From positions 1 through 56,533 of the forward strand of contig PYJD01000011.1 of NCBI GenBank assembly GCA_003635315.1: DNA of 56,533 nt, read 5' to 3'. Origin of the DNA: Candidatus Poribacteria bacterium (GTDB lineage Bacteria > Poribacteria > WGA-4E > WGA-3G). Position 1 is the first letter of the stretch, and the number at the start of each line of letters is the position of its first letter. A program made the translations under genes and the position numbers. Positions 15,782 through 24,799 of the stretch are shown piece after piece. The notes below the pieces were generated by a model. That model was not told the origin of the DNA, ran no database searches, and saw only the letters and a list, made by a program, of their open reading frames with translations.

Positions 15782-17470
15782 ATGGAACAAGAAAGTGATA
15801 ATATTTCCTCGCAGCACACAAAAGAAATAATAGGCACAACAGTTCTCTTAAAAAAGAAATATAAGGTGGACAAATCTATTGCTTTAGGCAATGGATTTTT
15901 CATTGAGCCAGACAAAATCGTAACCAACGTTCATGTTCTTGCTGGTGCATCAACAATCACTGCAAAGTGCGTTGAATCCGAAACAACCTATACCGTTGAA
16001 GGTATTATAGCCTTTGATGACATAAACGATCTCACTGTTCTAAAGGTTGCAGAGGAAGGCACACCGTTTCCCCTCGGCAATAGTAAAAAAGTTCGCAAGG
16101 CTGAGCAAGTCTGTCTTTTAGGAAATCGTAAAAATCAAACAGACCGCGTGGAAGGTACTGTTTATAATATTTCAAACAGTGGTAAACATATCGTCGTAAA
16201 TTTCAATATTACTGATGGACAGGGGTATAGCGGCAGTCCGGTGCTGAATACAAAAGGTGAAGTTATCGCTATTGTTAGTTCTGGAGATGTATCGGTTGAT
16301 GATAGTGAATCCATTAAGGGTACAGGCATTGCCTCTAACCTTCTTAAAAGCTTGTTGAACGAAACAGATGATGTAGAGTCGCTTGAATCATGGCAAAAAC
16401 GTCCTCGCATTCAAGCTTATGTGAAATCTTATGATGCATCTATTTGTCGTGAACACGGAGACATTAAGGGAGCAATCGCTCACTACGATGATGCCATTAG
16501 ACTTAATCCAGATTTGGCTAATGTCTACTTAAACAGATCCTCAGTGATGTATTCCTTAGAGAAACGGGACGAATACCTTTTCAATAAACTCTCAGCTTAT
16601 AAACTCAATAGAGAACGATTCAGTTTCACACGTTTTGGATTATTTTTTTCGTGGCAGCTACGATATATCAGAATTTCTTTAGCTTCAAGTCTTCATAAAT
16701 TCCTAAGGAAATTAGCTGGAGAAAGTACTTGGTTCGAAGGTCAAGCAAAGGCAAGGTTCCACCTTGCCAAAAGAAGAATTGAAAATGGTGAAATATCAGA
16801 TGTATTGAACATATATCAAACGATAATTGATGAATTTACTGAGATTATCAATCGTAAACCCATTGAAGAGAAAAAGAAGCATTTGTATGCAGCAAGAAGA
16901 TTATATAAAGAGGCAATAGTCCATCTTTCCGAAGTTATCAAGCAAAAACCGAAACGGGCAATCTCCTATTACTACAGAGGAAAAGCAAAATACATTTTCG
17001 GAGAGTTTGAATCACAACACGAAAACTTGAAAGAAACAGAAAAATTATTTCAAGGAACGATAAACGACTATAGTGAAGCTATCAACCGCAAATTAAAATG
17101 GAAATGTATCTATAATCACCTCGTACAGGCAAAACATCAGTTAGCACAACTTAAAAGTCAACAGGGGTATAAGGAAGCAGCATTAACCCTATATCAAAAT
17201 ATCATATCAGACAGTGATGAAGCAATACAGTCAGAAATGGAATGTGAGGTTTGTCGGACTGCCATCCATTACAAACGTGGGGCCGCAAAAGCTGTCTTTG
17301 AGGATTATGATGGCGCGATTGAAGATTACGACATGTCAATCGAACTAAACCCAAATTATGCTAAGGCATATTATGATCGTAGTAAGGCAAAACAAGCACT
17401 TGGACAGCATGAAGCAGCAGAAGCAGACTCTGCCAAAGCAAAGGAATTAGACCCGAAGATAGAATATTAA
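15782..17470 (+). CDS. Trypsin-like serine protease with TPR repeats
   Basis: 562 residues from 15782 (AGGAG at 15767-15771). The N-terminal chymotrypsin-fold protease has an intact triad: His51 in TNVHVL, Asp83 in NDLTVLKV and Ser150 in GYSGSPVLN. From about 215 onward are TPR-like helices (AIAHYDDAIRLNPDLANVYL; near 500-555 a second set, AIEDYDMSIELNPNYAKAYY). No signal peptide or transmembrane helix is visible, so it is probably cytoplasmic. It starts 40 bases after the sigma-LRR stop on the same strand and is very likely co-transcribed. A role in cleaving or regulating the membrane-bound sigma factor is plausible but is only an inference from position. Confidence 0.88.
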   Translation: MEQESDNISSQHTKEIIGTTVLLKKKYKVDKSIALGNGFFIEPDKIVTNVHVLAGASTITAKCVESETTYTVEGIIAFDDINDLTVLKVAEEGTPFPLGNSKKVRKAEQVCLLGNRKNQTDRVEGTVYNISNSGKHIVVNFNITDGQGYSGSPVLNTKGEVIAIVSSGDVSVDDSESIKGTGIASNLLKSLLNETDDVESLESWQKRPRIQAYVKSYDASICREHGDIKGAIAHYDDAIRLNPDLANVYLNRSSVMYSLEKRDEYLFNKLSAYKLNRERFSFTRFGLFFSWQLRYIRISLASSLHKFLRKLAGESTWFEGQAKARFHLAKRRIENGEISDVLNIYQTIIDEFTEIINRKPIEEKKKHLYAARRLYKEAIVHLSEVIKQKPKRAISYYYRGKAKYIFGEFESQHENLKETEKLFQGTINDYSEAINRKLKWKCIYNHLVQAKHQLAQLKSQQGYKEAALTLYQNIISDSDEAIQSEMECEVCRTAIHYKRGAAKAVFEDYDGAIEDYDMSIELNPNYAKAYYDRSKAKQALGQHEAAEADSAKAKELDPKIEY

Positions 17471-17478
17471 GACAACTA

Positions 17479-17575
17479 ACACCATTTTTGATATATAATG
17501 TCTCTCTTTTTTAACACAAAATGTCAGTTTATGCCGTTCTCCGTTTCATTTCTAACAGTGTGTCATGAGACAAAG
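17479..17575. repeat. ATACC-TIR element, copy B4 (right end lost)
   Basis: ACACCATTTTTGATATATAA start, internal TTAACACAAAATGTCAGTTT, then CATTTCTAACAGTGTGTCAT and GAGACA, as in copy B1. The right terminal repeat is missing; the sequence switches directly into the C-type repeat at 17580. It begins 8 bases after the protease gene stop. Confidence 0.6.
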
Positions 17576-17579
17576 TTTT

Positions 17580-17699
17580 CCATAGTCATCAATTTAAGGA
17601 TCTTCCAATCATATTTGGACGATTTCTTCTCCTCTTGTAGGTCGGGTAGAGGAACGAAACCCACCGAATGCCATACGCGCATTCGGTGTTGATTTGGAC
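17580..17699. repeat. Interspersed repeat, copy C2
   Basis: CATAGTCATCAATTTAAGGA, TCTTGTAGGTCGGGTAGAGG, AACGAAACCC and ATTCGGTGTTGATTTGG occur in the same order as at 7570-7685. It is followed by the AATGCCTAATGGCATTCATA hairpin type. Confidence 0.65.
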
Positions 17700-17840
17700 G
17701 AATTCCCGGTGAATGCCTAATGGCATTCATACCGTTGATTCCGCGGATTCGACGTTGATTTGGACATGAAACGCTTTTATATACTGGAAATATTGGGTTA
17801 CACCTTCAATTCAACCGAACCTACGAGGACATGTAATCCC

Positions 17841-17892
17841 TAAGTTGATACCTATGGAGCGGTTTGGAACCGCTCCCATAGGTGTCAACTTA
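17841..17892. repeat. Long near-perfect hairpin
   Basis: A 24-bp stem, 17841-17864 against 17868-17892, with one bulged C, one G-T pair and a TGG loop. The arms combine two motifs seen singly elsewhere: TTGAYACCTATGG and GGAGCGGTT. It would form a stable RNA hairpin or cruciform. Confidence 0.8.
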
Positions 17893-17922
17893 AGAAGATC
17901 ATTTAATTTTATGTGTGTTTTT

Positions 17923-18068
17923 CAGTTCCGTAGGGACGGAATGTTTATAGCAAAGTGTATACACCATAGTGAGTCCCATAGGGACGGAATGTTTATAGCA
18001 AAAGTGTATCCACCATATTGAGTCCCATAGGGACGGAATGTTTATAGCAAAAGTGTATCCACTATACG
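17923..18068. repeat. Tandem repeat, about 48 bp x 3
   Basis: Three copies beginning near 17923, 17971 and 18020. The core is TAGGGACGGAATGTTTATAG followed by CAAAAGTGTATCCACCATA. Related single and inverted copies lie at 2717-2873. Confidence 0.85.
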
Positions 18069-18128
18069 GAGTCTAATCGGTTCCAAGTCTAACCTACCAT
18101 GTTTGGGAAAGGTGTTAAATTGACACCT

Positions 18129-18815
18129 ATGGTTGAGATCGTTGACGCACCTATAATCGCAAAGTTGGAATCAGAAACAGATGTGCAAAAGAAAATTAGC
18201 AGTGTAAATGTTCAGGGTGAAGATTATTTTTCTTAATTGCAACCCAATGACGTTTCAGCACTTACTGAAGAAGTTCAAACAGATAAAATTGTTCAGGATT
18301 ATACAAAATGGCTATTACCTTAAGGGGCAAAAATACGACATGGTAAAGGAAGTATAGACGAAATAGTTTTTCTCCTGATGGTGAGAAGTTTGCAGTTGCT
18401 ACTTCAATTGGTGTTTGGATCTACAATACTCAAACGGGTGAAGAACTTGATCTATACATGGGTCATACGGGTAAGGTGCTCAGTGTGGCTTTTAATCCTG
18501 ATAGCACGACAATCGTAAGTGGAAGTAGAGACAAAACCATCCGTCTGTGGGATGTAGATACTGGTGAATCTATTCGTACACTATCGGGACATACGGGTAA
18601 GGTCTATACCGTGTCCTTTAGTCCAGATGGAAATCATCGTAAGTGGAAGTGGTGACAGAACTATCCGTCTGTGGGATGTGGATACTGGTGAATCTATTCG
18701 TACACTATCGGGACATAAAGGAGCGGTTGAAAGTGTAGTGTTTAGCCCCGATGGAAACACAATAGCAAGTGGCAGTACAGACGGAACTATGATCTTGTGG
18801 GAACATCAAATGTGA
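18129..18815 (+). pseudogene. Decayed third sigma-WD40 paralogue (C-terminal part)
   Basis: Reading from 18129 gives VEIVDAPIIAKLESETDVQK, which matches the juxtamembrane segment of the two sigma fusions. The frame is then broken by TAA at 18234-18236, a second TAA shortly after TKWLLP (near 18321), a one-base deletion near 18370 (inside a WD40 FSPDG motif) and another frameshift near 18636. Between these, WD40 repeats are clear (GHTGKVLSVAFNPDSTTIVS; two nearly identical repeats with RLWDVDTGESIRTLSGH). The sigma and transmembrane parts are absent; repeat DNA abuts the 5' break. The WD40 repeats are closer to canonical than those of the intact gene. Confidence 0.85.
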
Positions 18816-18947
18816 TTTTGCGGTATGAGTTATTAGACTTGCAGATTAAAACCAATGCCGAATACGTTGCTTGACTATTGATTGGTTGTTAAGCCTTTAC
18901 CCTAATGAAAAAGGAGACATACGGTGTTTTTGGATAACGGAGATACA

Positions 18948-19778
18948 TCATTGTTTTAAAGCCAACCATTTCTTCACACGTTCTAACTTATCAAAGGCTA
19001 TGTTATCAACATTCGCATCGGTTGGAAATGCTCCGTTTTCAACCTCTTCTTTGTATTGGCAGATTGCTTCATAGGTGAGTCGGTTGTAATCCTGATACCG
19101 TTTTGCGTGTTTGAACTCTGGACCGATGCCTAATATATCGTTAATAACGAGTACTTGTCCATCGCAGTATCTTCCCGCACCTATACCGATGGTAGGAATG
19201 TTGATTGATTCGGTTATGATTTGGCTGATCTCTTCTGTTATTTTCTCAAGTACAATGAGTTTTGCTCCTGCATCTACAAGATCCGATGAAGTTTGAATGA
19301 GTTCTTTTGCTTTGGATACCGTTTTTCCGTGTGTTGCTGCCTTTGTGCCATGGATTTGTGGGTTATGTCCAATATGAGCACATACATCTATATCCTGTTC
19401 AGTAAGGGCAGATATAATGGAGGTTTTCTCTTTACCACCCTCCAGTTTAACACCATCAGCACCATTATCTAAAAACAGATTCGCATTAGCTATTGCTTGT
19501 TTTGGATTACAGTCAGAAGCATAAGGCATATCAATCAAAAGGTATGCATCAGTCACACCACGCCGTACAGCCTTGAGGTGATGAAGCATGTCTGCCATGG
19601 TTACTTCCATCTCACTCTTATAGCCAAGGATATTAGTTCCAACACTATCACCGACGAAAACGATGTCAATACCAGCTGCATCTTGCATACAGGCAGTTGG
19701 GTAATCATAGCATGTCAACACGGAAATAGGTTGTTTCTGCTGTTTCTTAGTCTGTAGATAAGCAATGTCTTTTTTCAT
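18948..19778 (-). CDS. panB: 3-Methyl-2-oxobutanoate hydroxymethyltransferase
   Basis: Transfers a hydroxymethyl group from methylene-tetrahydrofolate to alpha-ketoisovalerate, giving ketopantoate for pantothenate and CoA synthesis. 276 residues, a typical (beta/alpha)8 family length. Metal ligands Asp44 in VGDSVG and Asp83 in LIDMPY, KLEGG near 112, HIGHNPQ and the IGIGAG motif are all present. It lies 23 bases downstream of sucD on the same strand and is probably co-transcribed. panC and panD are not in the window. Confidence 0.95.
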   Translation of the reverse strand: MKKDIAYLQTKKQQKQPISVLTCYDYPTACMQDAAGIDIVFVGDSVGTNILGYKSEMEVTMADMLHHLKAVRRGVTDAYLLIDMPYASDCNPKQAIANANLFLDNGADGVKLEGGKEKTSIISALTEQDIDVCAHIGHNPQIHGTKAATHGKTVSKAKELIQTSSDLVDAGAKLIVLEKITEEISQIITESINIPTIGIGAGRYCDGQVLVINDILGIGPEFKHAKRYQDYNRLTYEAICQYKEEVENGAFPTDANVDNIAFDKLERVKKWLALKQ

Positions 19779-19801
19779 TATTTCTTCCCAACAAGTTCAG
19801 A

Positions 19802-20674
19802 TTATCCCAATACCTCTGCTACGGTTTCACCAATAGTAGTAAGATCTTCTGCAACAGCGATTTCAGCGTTTTTAAGAGATTGTATTTTATCAGCCGCTGT
19901 ACCTTTACCACCCGATATAATTGCCCCTGCATGCCCCATCCGTTTCCCGGGTGGCGCGGTCTGTCCTGCGATAAATCCAACGACAGGTTTTTTCATTTTG
20001 TCTCTAACAAATTCTGCTGCCTTCTCCTCAGCATTCCCACCGATTTCACCAATTAATACAACAGCATGTGTATCATCGTCTTCTTCAAAAAGTTGCAGCA
20101 CCTCAACGAAGTTTGTCCCTATTACAGGATCACCGCCGATACCGACACAAGTGGATTGTCCAATTCCAAGCTGCTTAAGTTGAAAAGCTGCTTCATAGGT
20201 GAGTGTTCCACTTCGGGATACAATACCTACATTACCGGGACTATATGCAAACGCAGGCATTACACCAATTTTACATTCACCGGGGGTAATTATACCTGGA
20301 CAATTGGGTCCGATCAATCGAGTTTTATTTCCGTTTAAGAAGGCTTTAGCCTTAACCATATCAAGGATAGGAATATGCTCAGAAATACAGACGATTAGCT
20401 CCACACCAGCATCCGCAGCTTCCATTATAGAATCTGCTGCATTAAAGTGGGCAGGAACGAAAATTAGGGACGTATCTGCTCCAGTATTGTCAACCCCTTC
20501 TGCGACAGTGTCAAACACAGGGATTCCGTTCACATCTGTACCACCTTTGCCAGGGACGGAACCAGCAACAACATTCGTACCGTAATCCACACACTGTTCG
20601 GTATGAAAACGTCCTGAACGTCCTGTGATACCTTGTACAATTACTCTCGTATTTTTATTTACCAGTATACTCAT
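19802..20674 (-). CDS. sucD: Succinyl-CoA ligase (ADP/GDP-forming), alpha subunit
   Basis: With SucC it converts succinyl-CoA to succinate with ATP or GTP formation in the TCA cycle. 290 residues: N-terminal CoA-binding Rossmann domain ([15 protein letters not shown] at 13-27), the [12 protein letters not shown] motif and the phosphohistidine His248 in [13 protein letters not shown]. Its partner sucC is on the same strand but about 7 kb upstream, with seven genes between, which is unusual because sucCD are normally adjacent. panB follows. Confidence 0.96.
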   Translation of the reverse strand: MSILVNKNTRVIVQGITGRSGRFHTEQCVDYGTNVVAGSVPGKGGTDVNGIPVFDTVAEGVDNTGADTSLIFVPAHFNAADSIMEAADAGVELIVCISEHIPILDMVKAKAFLNGNKTRLIGPNCPGIITPGECKIGVMPAFAYSPGNVGIVSRSGTLTYEAAFQLKQLGIGQSTCVGIGGDPVIGTNFVEVLQLFEEDDDTHAVVLIGEIGGNAEEKAAEFVRDKMKKPVVGFIAGQTAPPGKRMGHAGAIISGGKGTAADKIQSLKNAEIAVAEDLTTIGETVAEVLG

Positions 20675-20727
20675 ATTCGAGGTTCAATAACGTGATGATT
20701 AAACTCTTTCCTCCATGTTGTCAAATA

Positions 20728-20993
20728 TATGGTGATATATTGTCATAATTACACACCTTACTTGTAGGAGCGATCTCCAAATCGCGATCAAACCCTTTGA
20801 TAATCGGGAATCGGCGTTCAAATCAAGCAATCAACGGTATGAATGTCATTTAGACATTCCCCGGGTATGAATGCTGTTTAGCATTCACCCAAATCAACAC
20901 CGAATCCGCGTATGGAATTCGTCGGGTATGAATGCCTTATTGGCATTCCCCGCCTACAAGGCAGTATGTGGAATTAATTATATAATCTACCAT
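20728..20993. repeat. TATGGT-TIR element, copy A2
   Basis: 266 bases: left end TATGGTGATATATTGTCATA, right end TTATATAATCTACCATA, with TA at both outer edges. It shares GGAGCGATCTCCAAATCGCG and the right-hand 60 bases with copy A3 (40884-41053), but carries about 95 extra bases rich in GGTATGAATGC/GCATTC hairpins. It fills the gap between the LamG gene and sucD. Confidence 0.78.
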
Positions 20994-21033
20994 AAAATAA
21001 AATACCTATAAAATTAAGGTGTCGTACCAATAT

Positions 21034-21798
21034 TTAGTTTATCGATTTCAATTTTCCCCATGTCGTTGTTAGTTTTGCTTGTGGAGAGACGGATGCAAAA
21101 CCGAGTGCCACAGATAAACCACCTTCTGCAATGTCTTTCACATCGTTTTCTGAGAGTGCAGTATTGAAAAATGCGATCTCATCAATCAGACCAGTGTATG
21201 CCTCTTGTTTGTCGTCTCTTGACCCGATATATTTAGCTCCAATTTTGAACGCCCCTGCTGCAGCATTAGATGCTTCTAACTTCCCATCAACAAACACCTT
21301 TACTGTTTTCCCATCGTAAGTGCCTGCAAGGGAATGCCATTTGTCATCATTCAACAACGTTGTCGACCATGTATTATGGGGGATCGGTTGGGCACACTGT
21401 CCAGCGAAATTCAATTTATGGTTCTGCAGAGTGAAAATTACATCTCCACAAGGTCCCACGATTATGTCTGACCATGCGGGAGCTGAAGGTGTTTTAATCA
21501 AAGCAACGATTGTCACCTCATCCTCATAATCTGCAAAAGCACCTACAGATACATGAGCACCACCTTCAAATTTTAGGGCTTCCCCGTATTTTCCGGCATC
21601 CCATTTGGCACCAACCAGTTCTCCATCATTACCATTTTTAGAACTATCCATTGCCGTATTGCCATTACCTTCATCAAAAAGCCATATTCCCAAAGCTGCG
21701 TCCGTATTAATTGCAGAACTCAGAGCTGGAAACATAAAACAGAGGCAGATCAGTGTTGTGAATACCGATATTGATTGCTTAAATTGGACAAATCTCAT
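21034..21798 (-). CDS. Secreted LamG-domain protein
   Basis: 254 residues from 21798, chosen because GGAGG lies 6 bases upstream; a longer frame starts at 21822. A signal peptide is present (about 1-30, ending ...FPALSSA). A LamG/concanavalin-like lectin fold follows (GIWLFDEGNGNTAMDSSKNG near 38-57; WHSLAGTYDGKTVKVFVDG near 155-173; IDEIAFFNTALSENDV near 205-220). The probable role is carbohydrate binding outside the inner membrane. The last residues, AKLTTTWGKLKSIN, match the tails of the secreted proteins at 30104 and 31254. No enzymatic domain is seen. Confidence 0.88.
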   Translation of the reverse strand: MRFVQFKQSISVFTTLICLCFMFPALSSAINTDAALGIWLFDEGNGNTAMDSSKNGNDGELVGAKWDAGKYGEALKFEGGAHVSVGAFADYEDEVTIVALIKTPSAPAWSDIIVGPCGDVIFTLQNHKLNFAGQCAQPIPHNTWSTTLLNDDKWHSLAGTYDGKTVKVFVDGKLEASNAAAGAFKIGAKYIGSRDDKQEAYTGLIDEIAFFNTALSENDVKDIAEGGLSVALGFASVSPQAKLTTTWGKLKSIN

Positions 21799-22059
21799 TT
21801 TTTCCTCCATTTGCGAATGCAAGGTTTGATTATGTTATGTCAATCATTGTTTAACCATTACTGCCACAATATTTGATCTTTTGCAGAATAGATAGAGAGT
21901 ATAGACAAGTTCACACAAAGGAAATTACAAATACTATATTAATAGTATAAACTCAAACGCAGTAAATGTAAATGTATAGTTGAGAATCTTGATGTTATTT
22001 ATCCAATAGAGAAGGTATACAATCTGTTAGAATACATAGATATAGAACAATTTGAGGTA

Positions 22060-24111
22060 TCAGGATTCAGATTCAACTATAAGATAGGTAACGCTCTTTG
22101 CTTCCATCTTAATTGGAATCTCAATGTTGTAATTTCGATCTATTTTGTATTCTTTAGATTTACCTTCTTTTTCACGAATCATAGCTGTTTCACTCAATCC
22201 AGTATAATAGACAGGTAATTTCAGTGTTGTTTCTTGTGTCTTATCAGTGGAATTATAAAGCATTGCCAATCCACAAGGGTTGAGTTGGGGATTAGTATGT
22301 AATATACAATCAATAGATCGTCCATCTGGACGACGGACATGAATCACATCCGATTCCAATATTTGACGATACTGTTTAAAGAAGTCAACCCACTTCTTAA
22401 CAACAACCTTTGTCTCCTCTGTATCGAAAAGGCGTGGTCCACGATAACACGCAATCACTCCGCTTCCGAAGTTCTGTGCGAGGTGTGATTCGTAGTCATC
22501 AAGGTGTTCACATAGCGGTTCAAACGTTGCGGCTTGTCCACCACCGTGATACTCTACCAAGGGGACAAACATCCATCCCATGCTCGGTGTCTTTTCATAA
22601 GTGGCATCGTAGATATTCTGTCTGGCAATTAGAATTTGTTGTTCTCGAGGTAAACTGAAGTTAGTTTCGCGGTACCCCATACCACATTTGTTGGAACCGT
22701 TTAGGTAATACCAGTCTGGTGAATTGATGTAAATACCCCGTTTTCTACATTCGTGATAAAAATTCACACACGCTTCCCATTGTCGTAGTTGTGAATCTTC
22801 AAGACCGTTATGGTGTTTGTGGGTTGTAGATGCACAGACATCACCATGGTATGGTCCATCCGTTTCGATGATATCCATTCCGGTTGCATCCATGAAATTC
22901 AGCACTCTCTCAGCATAGCCATCTCCCCATTCACTTGCGAGACATGCACTTTGTCCAAATCTGCTCCCGGGTTTTCCAGTATCAGGATCAATACAATTGT
23001 ATTCCTCACCCACCCCGCGTGATGCACACATCAATGTATAGCCACCGAGTTGAATGTTTTTGCTATGGGCATAGTCAGCCAATTCCTTCATCCTTTCGAT
23101 ATATCCTGGATCTTGACTCTCAATATTATATCCACTGCCAAAGGTCATAATTACCATTTCAAATCCGACTTCAGCACACTGATCGATTGCTAACCGAACA
23201 GCGTCCGGTTCCGCACTTCGAACGTGCATGAGAATTGGATTTTCGGTAACCTGTGGTGCAAGGGTACGATACATTTTGCGACGTGTGAGTCCTTTCCGTT
23301 CACGATCATCACTATCATGTAGGATTTCAAAGGTACGGAAACTCTCGAAAGTCTCTCCTGGTTGAAGGAGTACTCCTGGACCGAGTGGATATGTGCTTGT
23401 CATTAACAACGGCATCTGATAGAGATAATCAGTCTGTGTCAGGTATTCTTTATCTGGTCCCCAATGTGTTGTATTCATTTTGCTGAAAGCATAATCACTT
23501 TCTACATGTAGTCGATGTTGCTCCTGTTCATTGACAGCAAGGATTTCGCTACTTAAGGTATCAATTTTGATTGTTTTCTGACTCTCATTGTGAATAGTGA
23601 TCCATTTGGACATTACGGGAATACCTTGGTATAGTTCATAATGCACACAAATTTGAAGTGAGTCAAGTGATGATGGAGGGGAAAATACAACTGTTAATGT
23701 CACACCTTCCGGTGGATATGGTGAGGAAGTCGTCGTCCGTCTATCTACCCATGGATATCGTATTTCAGGGACACCCGTTCGATATTCCTGATATTGAAAT
23801 GCCTTGGGATCACTCATCAGGTCAGGAATCCACTTATCATCAAGATAGGCGTAATCGGGTTGTCCTTTTAACCCCCCAACTTCGAATTCCTGTCCATTAA
23901 TCGTAAGAATTGCTTCAGGTTTTATACCACGAAGAATACTGTTCCCAGTGATGAGATGCGAATAATCTACTGTTGCGAAATTTGGTGTGATTACAAACCT
24001 TCGCTGAATGAGTCCGTTACCAAGAATAAGCTGGTTATCCGCTTCTTCTACTGTCGCAGGTTGTGTGTAGAGGTGGACTAACCAATCGTTTTGTTGTGAT
24101 GTGTAGTGCAT
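22060..24111 (-). CDS. GH36/melibiase-like putative glycoside hydrolase
   Basis: 683 residues, with no signal peptide. The N-terminal half (about 1-280) looks like a beta-sandwich as in clan GH-D enzymes. The middle (about 300-580) looks like a TIM barrel: FEMVIMTFGSGYNIESQDPG, NIQLGGYTLMCASRG, MDIIETDGPYHGDVCAS (Asp/Glu-rich strand end, candidate nucleophile region) and GVIACYRGPRLFD. The end is a beta domain (about 600-683). It resembles alpha-galactosidase-related proteins; the substrate cannot be told. It lies downstream of two small membrane-type genes on the same strand and upstream of a LamG protein, in keeping with glycan use. Confidence 0.75.
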   Translation of the reverse strand: MHYTSQQNDWLVHLYTQPATVEEADNQLILGNGLIQRRFVITPNFATVDYSHLITGNSILRGIKPEAILTINGQEFEVGGLKGQPDYAYLDDKWIPDLMSDPKAFQYQEYRTGVPEIRYPWVDRRTTTSSPYPPEGVTLTVVFSPPSSLDSLQICVHYELYQGIPVMSKWITIHNESQKTIKIDTLSSEILAVNEQEQHRLHVESDYAFSKMNTTHWGPDKEYLTQTDYLYQMPLLMTSTYPLGPGVLLQPGETFESFRTFEILHDSDDRERKGLTRRKMYRTLAPQVTENPILMHVRSAEPDAVRLAIDQCAEVGFEMVIMTFGSGYNIESQDPGYIERMKELADYAHSKNIQLGGYTLMCASRGVGEEYNCIDPDTGKPGSRFGQSACLASEWGDGYAERVLNFMDATGMDIIETDGPYHGDVCASTTHKHHNGLEDSQLRQWEACVNFYHECRKRGIYINSPDWYYLNGSNKCGMGYRETNFSLPREQQILIARQNIYDATYEKTPSMGWMFVPLVEYHGGGQAATFEPLCEHLDDYESHLAQNFGSGVIACYRGPRLFDTEETKVVVKKWVDFFKQYRQILESDVIHVRRPDGRSIDCILHTNPQLNPCGLAMLYNSTDKTQETTLKLPVYYTGLSETAMIREKEGKSKEYKIDRNYNIEIPIKMEAKSVTYLIVESES

Positions 24112-24170
24112 GTTAGGTTTTGTTATGTTCTATTTCGATATAATATGGTTAGGGTACAACTTGAGTTATA

Positions 24171-24359
24171 TTACTTTTTTAAGATATTGATGAGTATGAT
24201 AAGACAAACTACCAGAAGTGTTGTGTTTATCAATAGCAATAGAAATGTTCCGTATATTACAGTATTAGATGGTCTACCACACCCACTAAAAGAACATCCT
24301 AAGCATACTATTCCTAAAAAAATCAGCATTACTTTGCTAAGATACTCTATATTATTCAT
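24171..24359 (-). CDS. Small membrane protein, two hydrophobic helices
   Basis: 62 residues from the Met at 24359 (an upstream in-frame Met at 24392 is possible). Two hydrophobic stretches, about 8-25 and 36-58, are separated by a short Cys-containing loop (CLGCSFSGCG). I do not recognise a family. It lies 35 bases after the preceding gene on the same strand, so may belong to the proS transcript. It has no strong ribosome-binding site. Confidence 0.4.
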   Translation of the reverse strand: MNNIEYLSKVMLIFLGIVCLGCSFSGCGRPSNTVIYGTFLLLLINTTLLVVCLIILINILKK

Positions 24360-24427
24360 GAGGAATATCCTAAATTCTTTAGGGATACACAAATGGTGTA
24401 GAAAGTGCAGAATGCGCGTATGGTGTC

Positions 24428-24769
24428 TTACGGGTTTTGAATATGTTGCTTTTTGAGTATTTCAATTTCTTGGGTGAGCGCATCTATTCGTTTTTCGAGG
24501 GATCGGTCTTTTTGGCTTCGCCATGCAGGGACACCAATTGCTACAGCAACAAGTGCCATCAGACCATAAGTGATATTTGCTTGATGTGTCAAGCGTTTAT
24601 CAACGCTATCAAATCTTACATTAACATATTCTTTGGTTCGTTTTTCAGATTCATTGACAGCTTCCTTGACGATTTCTCGAATTTTTTCAAGGTCTGTTGG
24701 GGTAAGTTCACTGTAAGCAGACAATACAATAATAGAGAATAGTATTGCACTAATCGTGATGTATTTCAT
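24428..24769 (-). CDS. Exported or membrane coiled-coil protein of unknown function
   Basis: 113 residues: signal-like N-terminus (1-20, MKYITISAILFSIIVLSAYS), an amphipathic coiled-coil-like region (22-62, TPTDLEKIREIVKEAVNESE), one transmembrane helix (about 67-84, ITYGLMALVAVAIGVPAW) and a second short coiled coil (90-108, EKRIDALTQEIEILKKQ). It starts 30 bases after the proS stop, so is probably co-transcribed. It may form membrane oligomers; the function is unknown. Confidence 0.7.
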   Translation of the reverse strand: MKYITISAILFSIIVLSAYSELTPTDLEKIREIVKEAVNESEKRTKEYVNVRFDSVDKRLTHQANITYGLMALVAVAIGVPAWRSQKDRSLEKRIDALTQEIEILKKQHIQNP

Positions 24770-24799
24770 ATTTATCTCCCTAAATTGAGAAACACTATA

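Noticed and set aside
17498..17692. Open frame of 64 residues after the protease gene
   Set aside because: It lies wholly within the B4 and C2 interspersed repeats.
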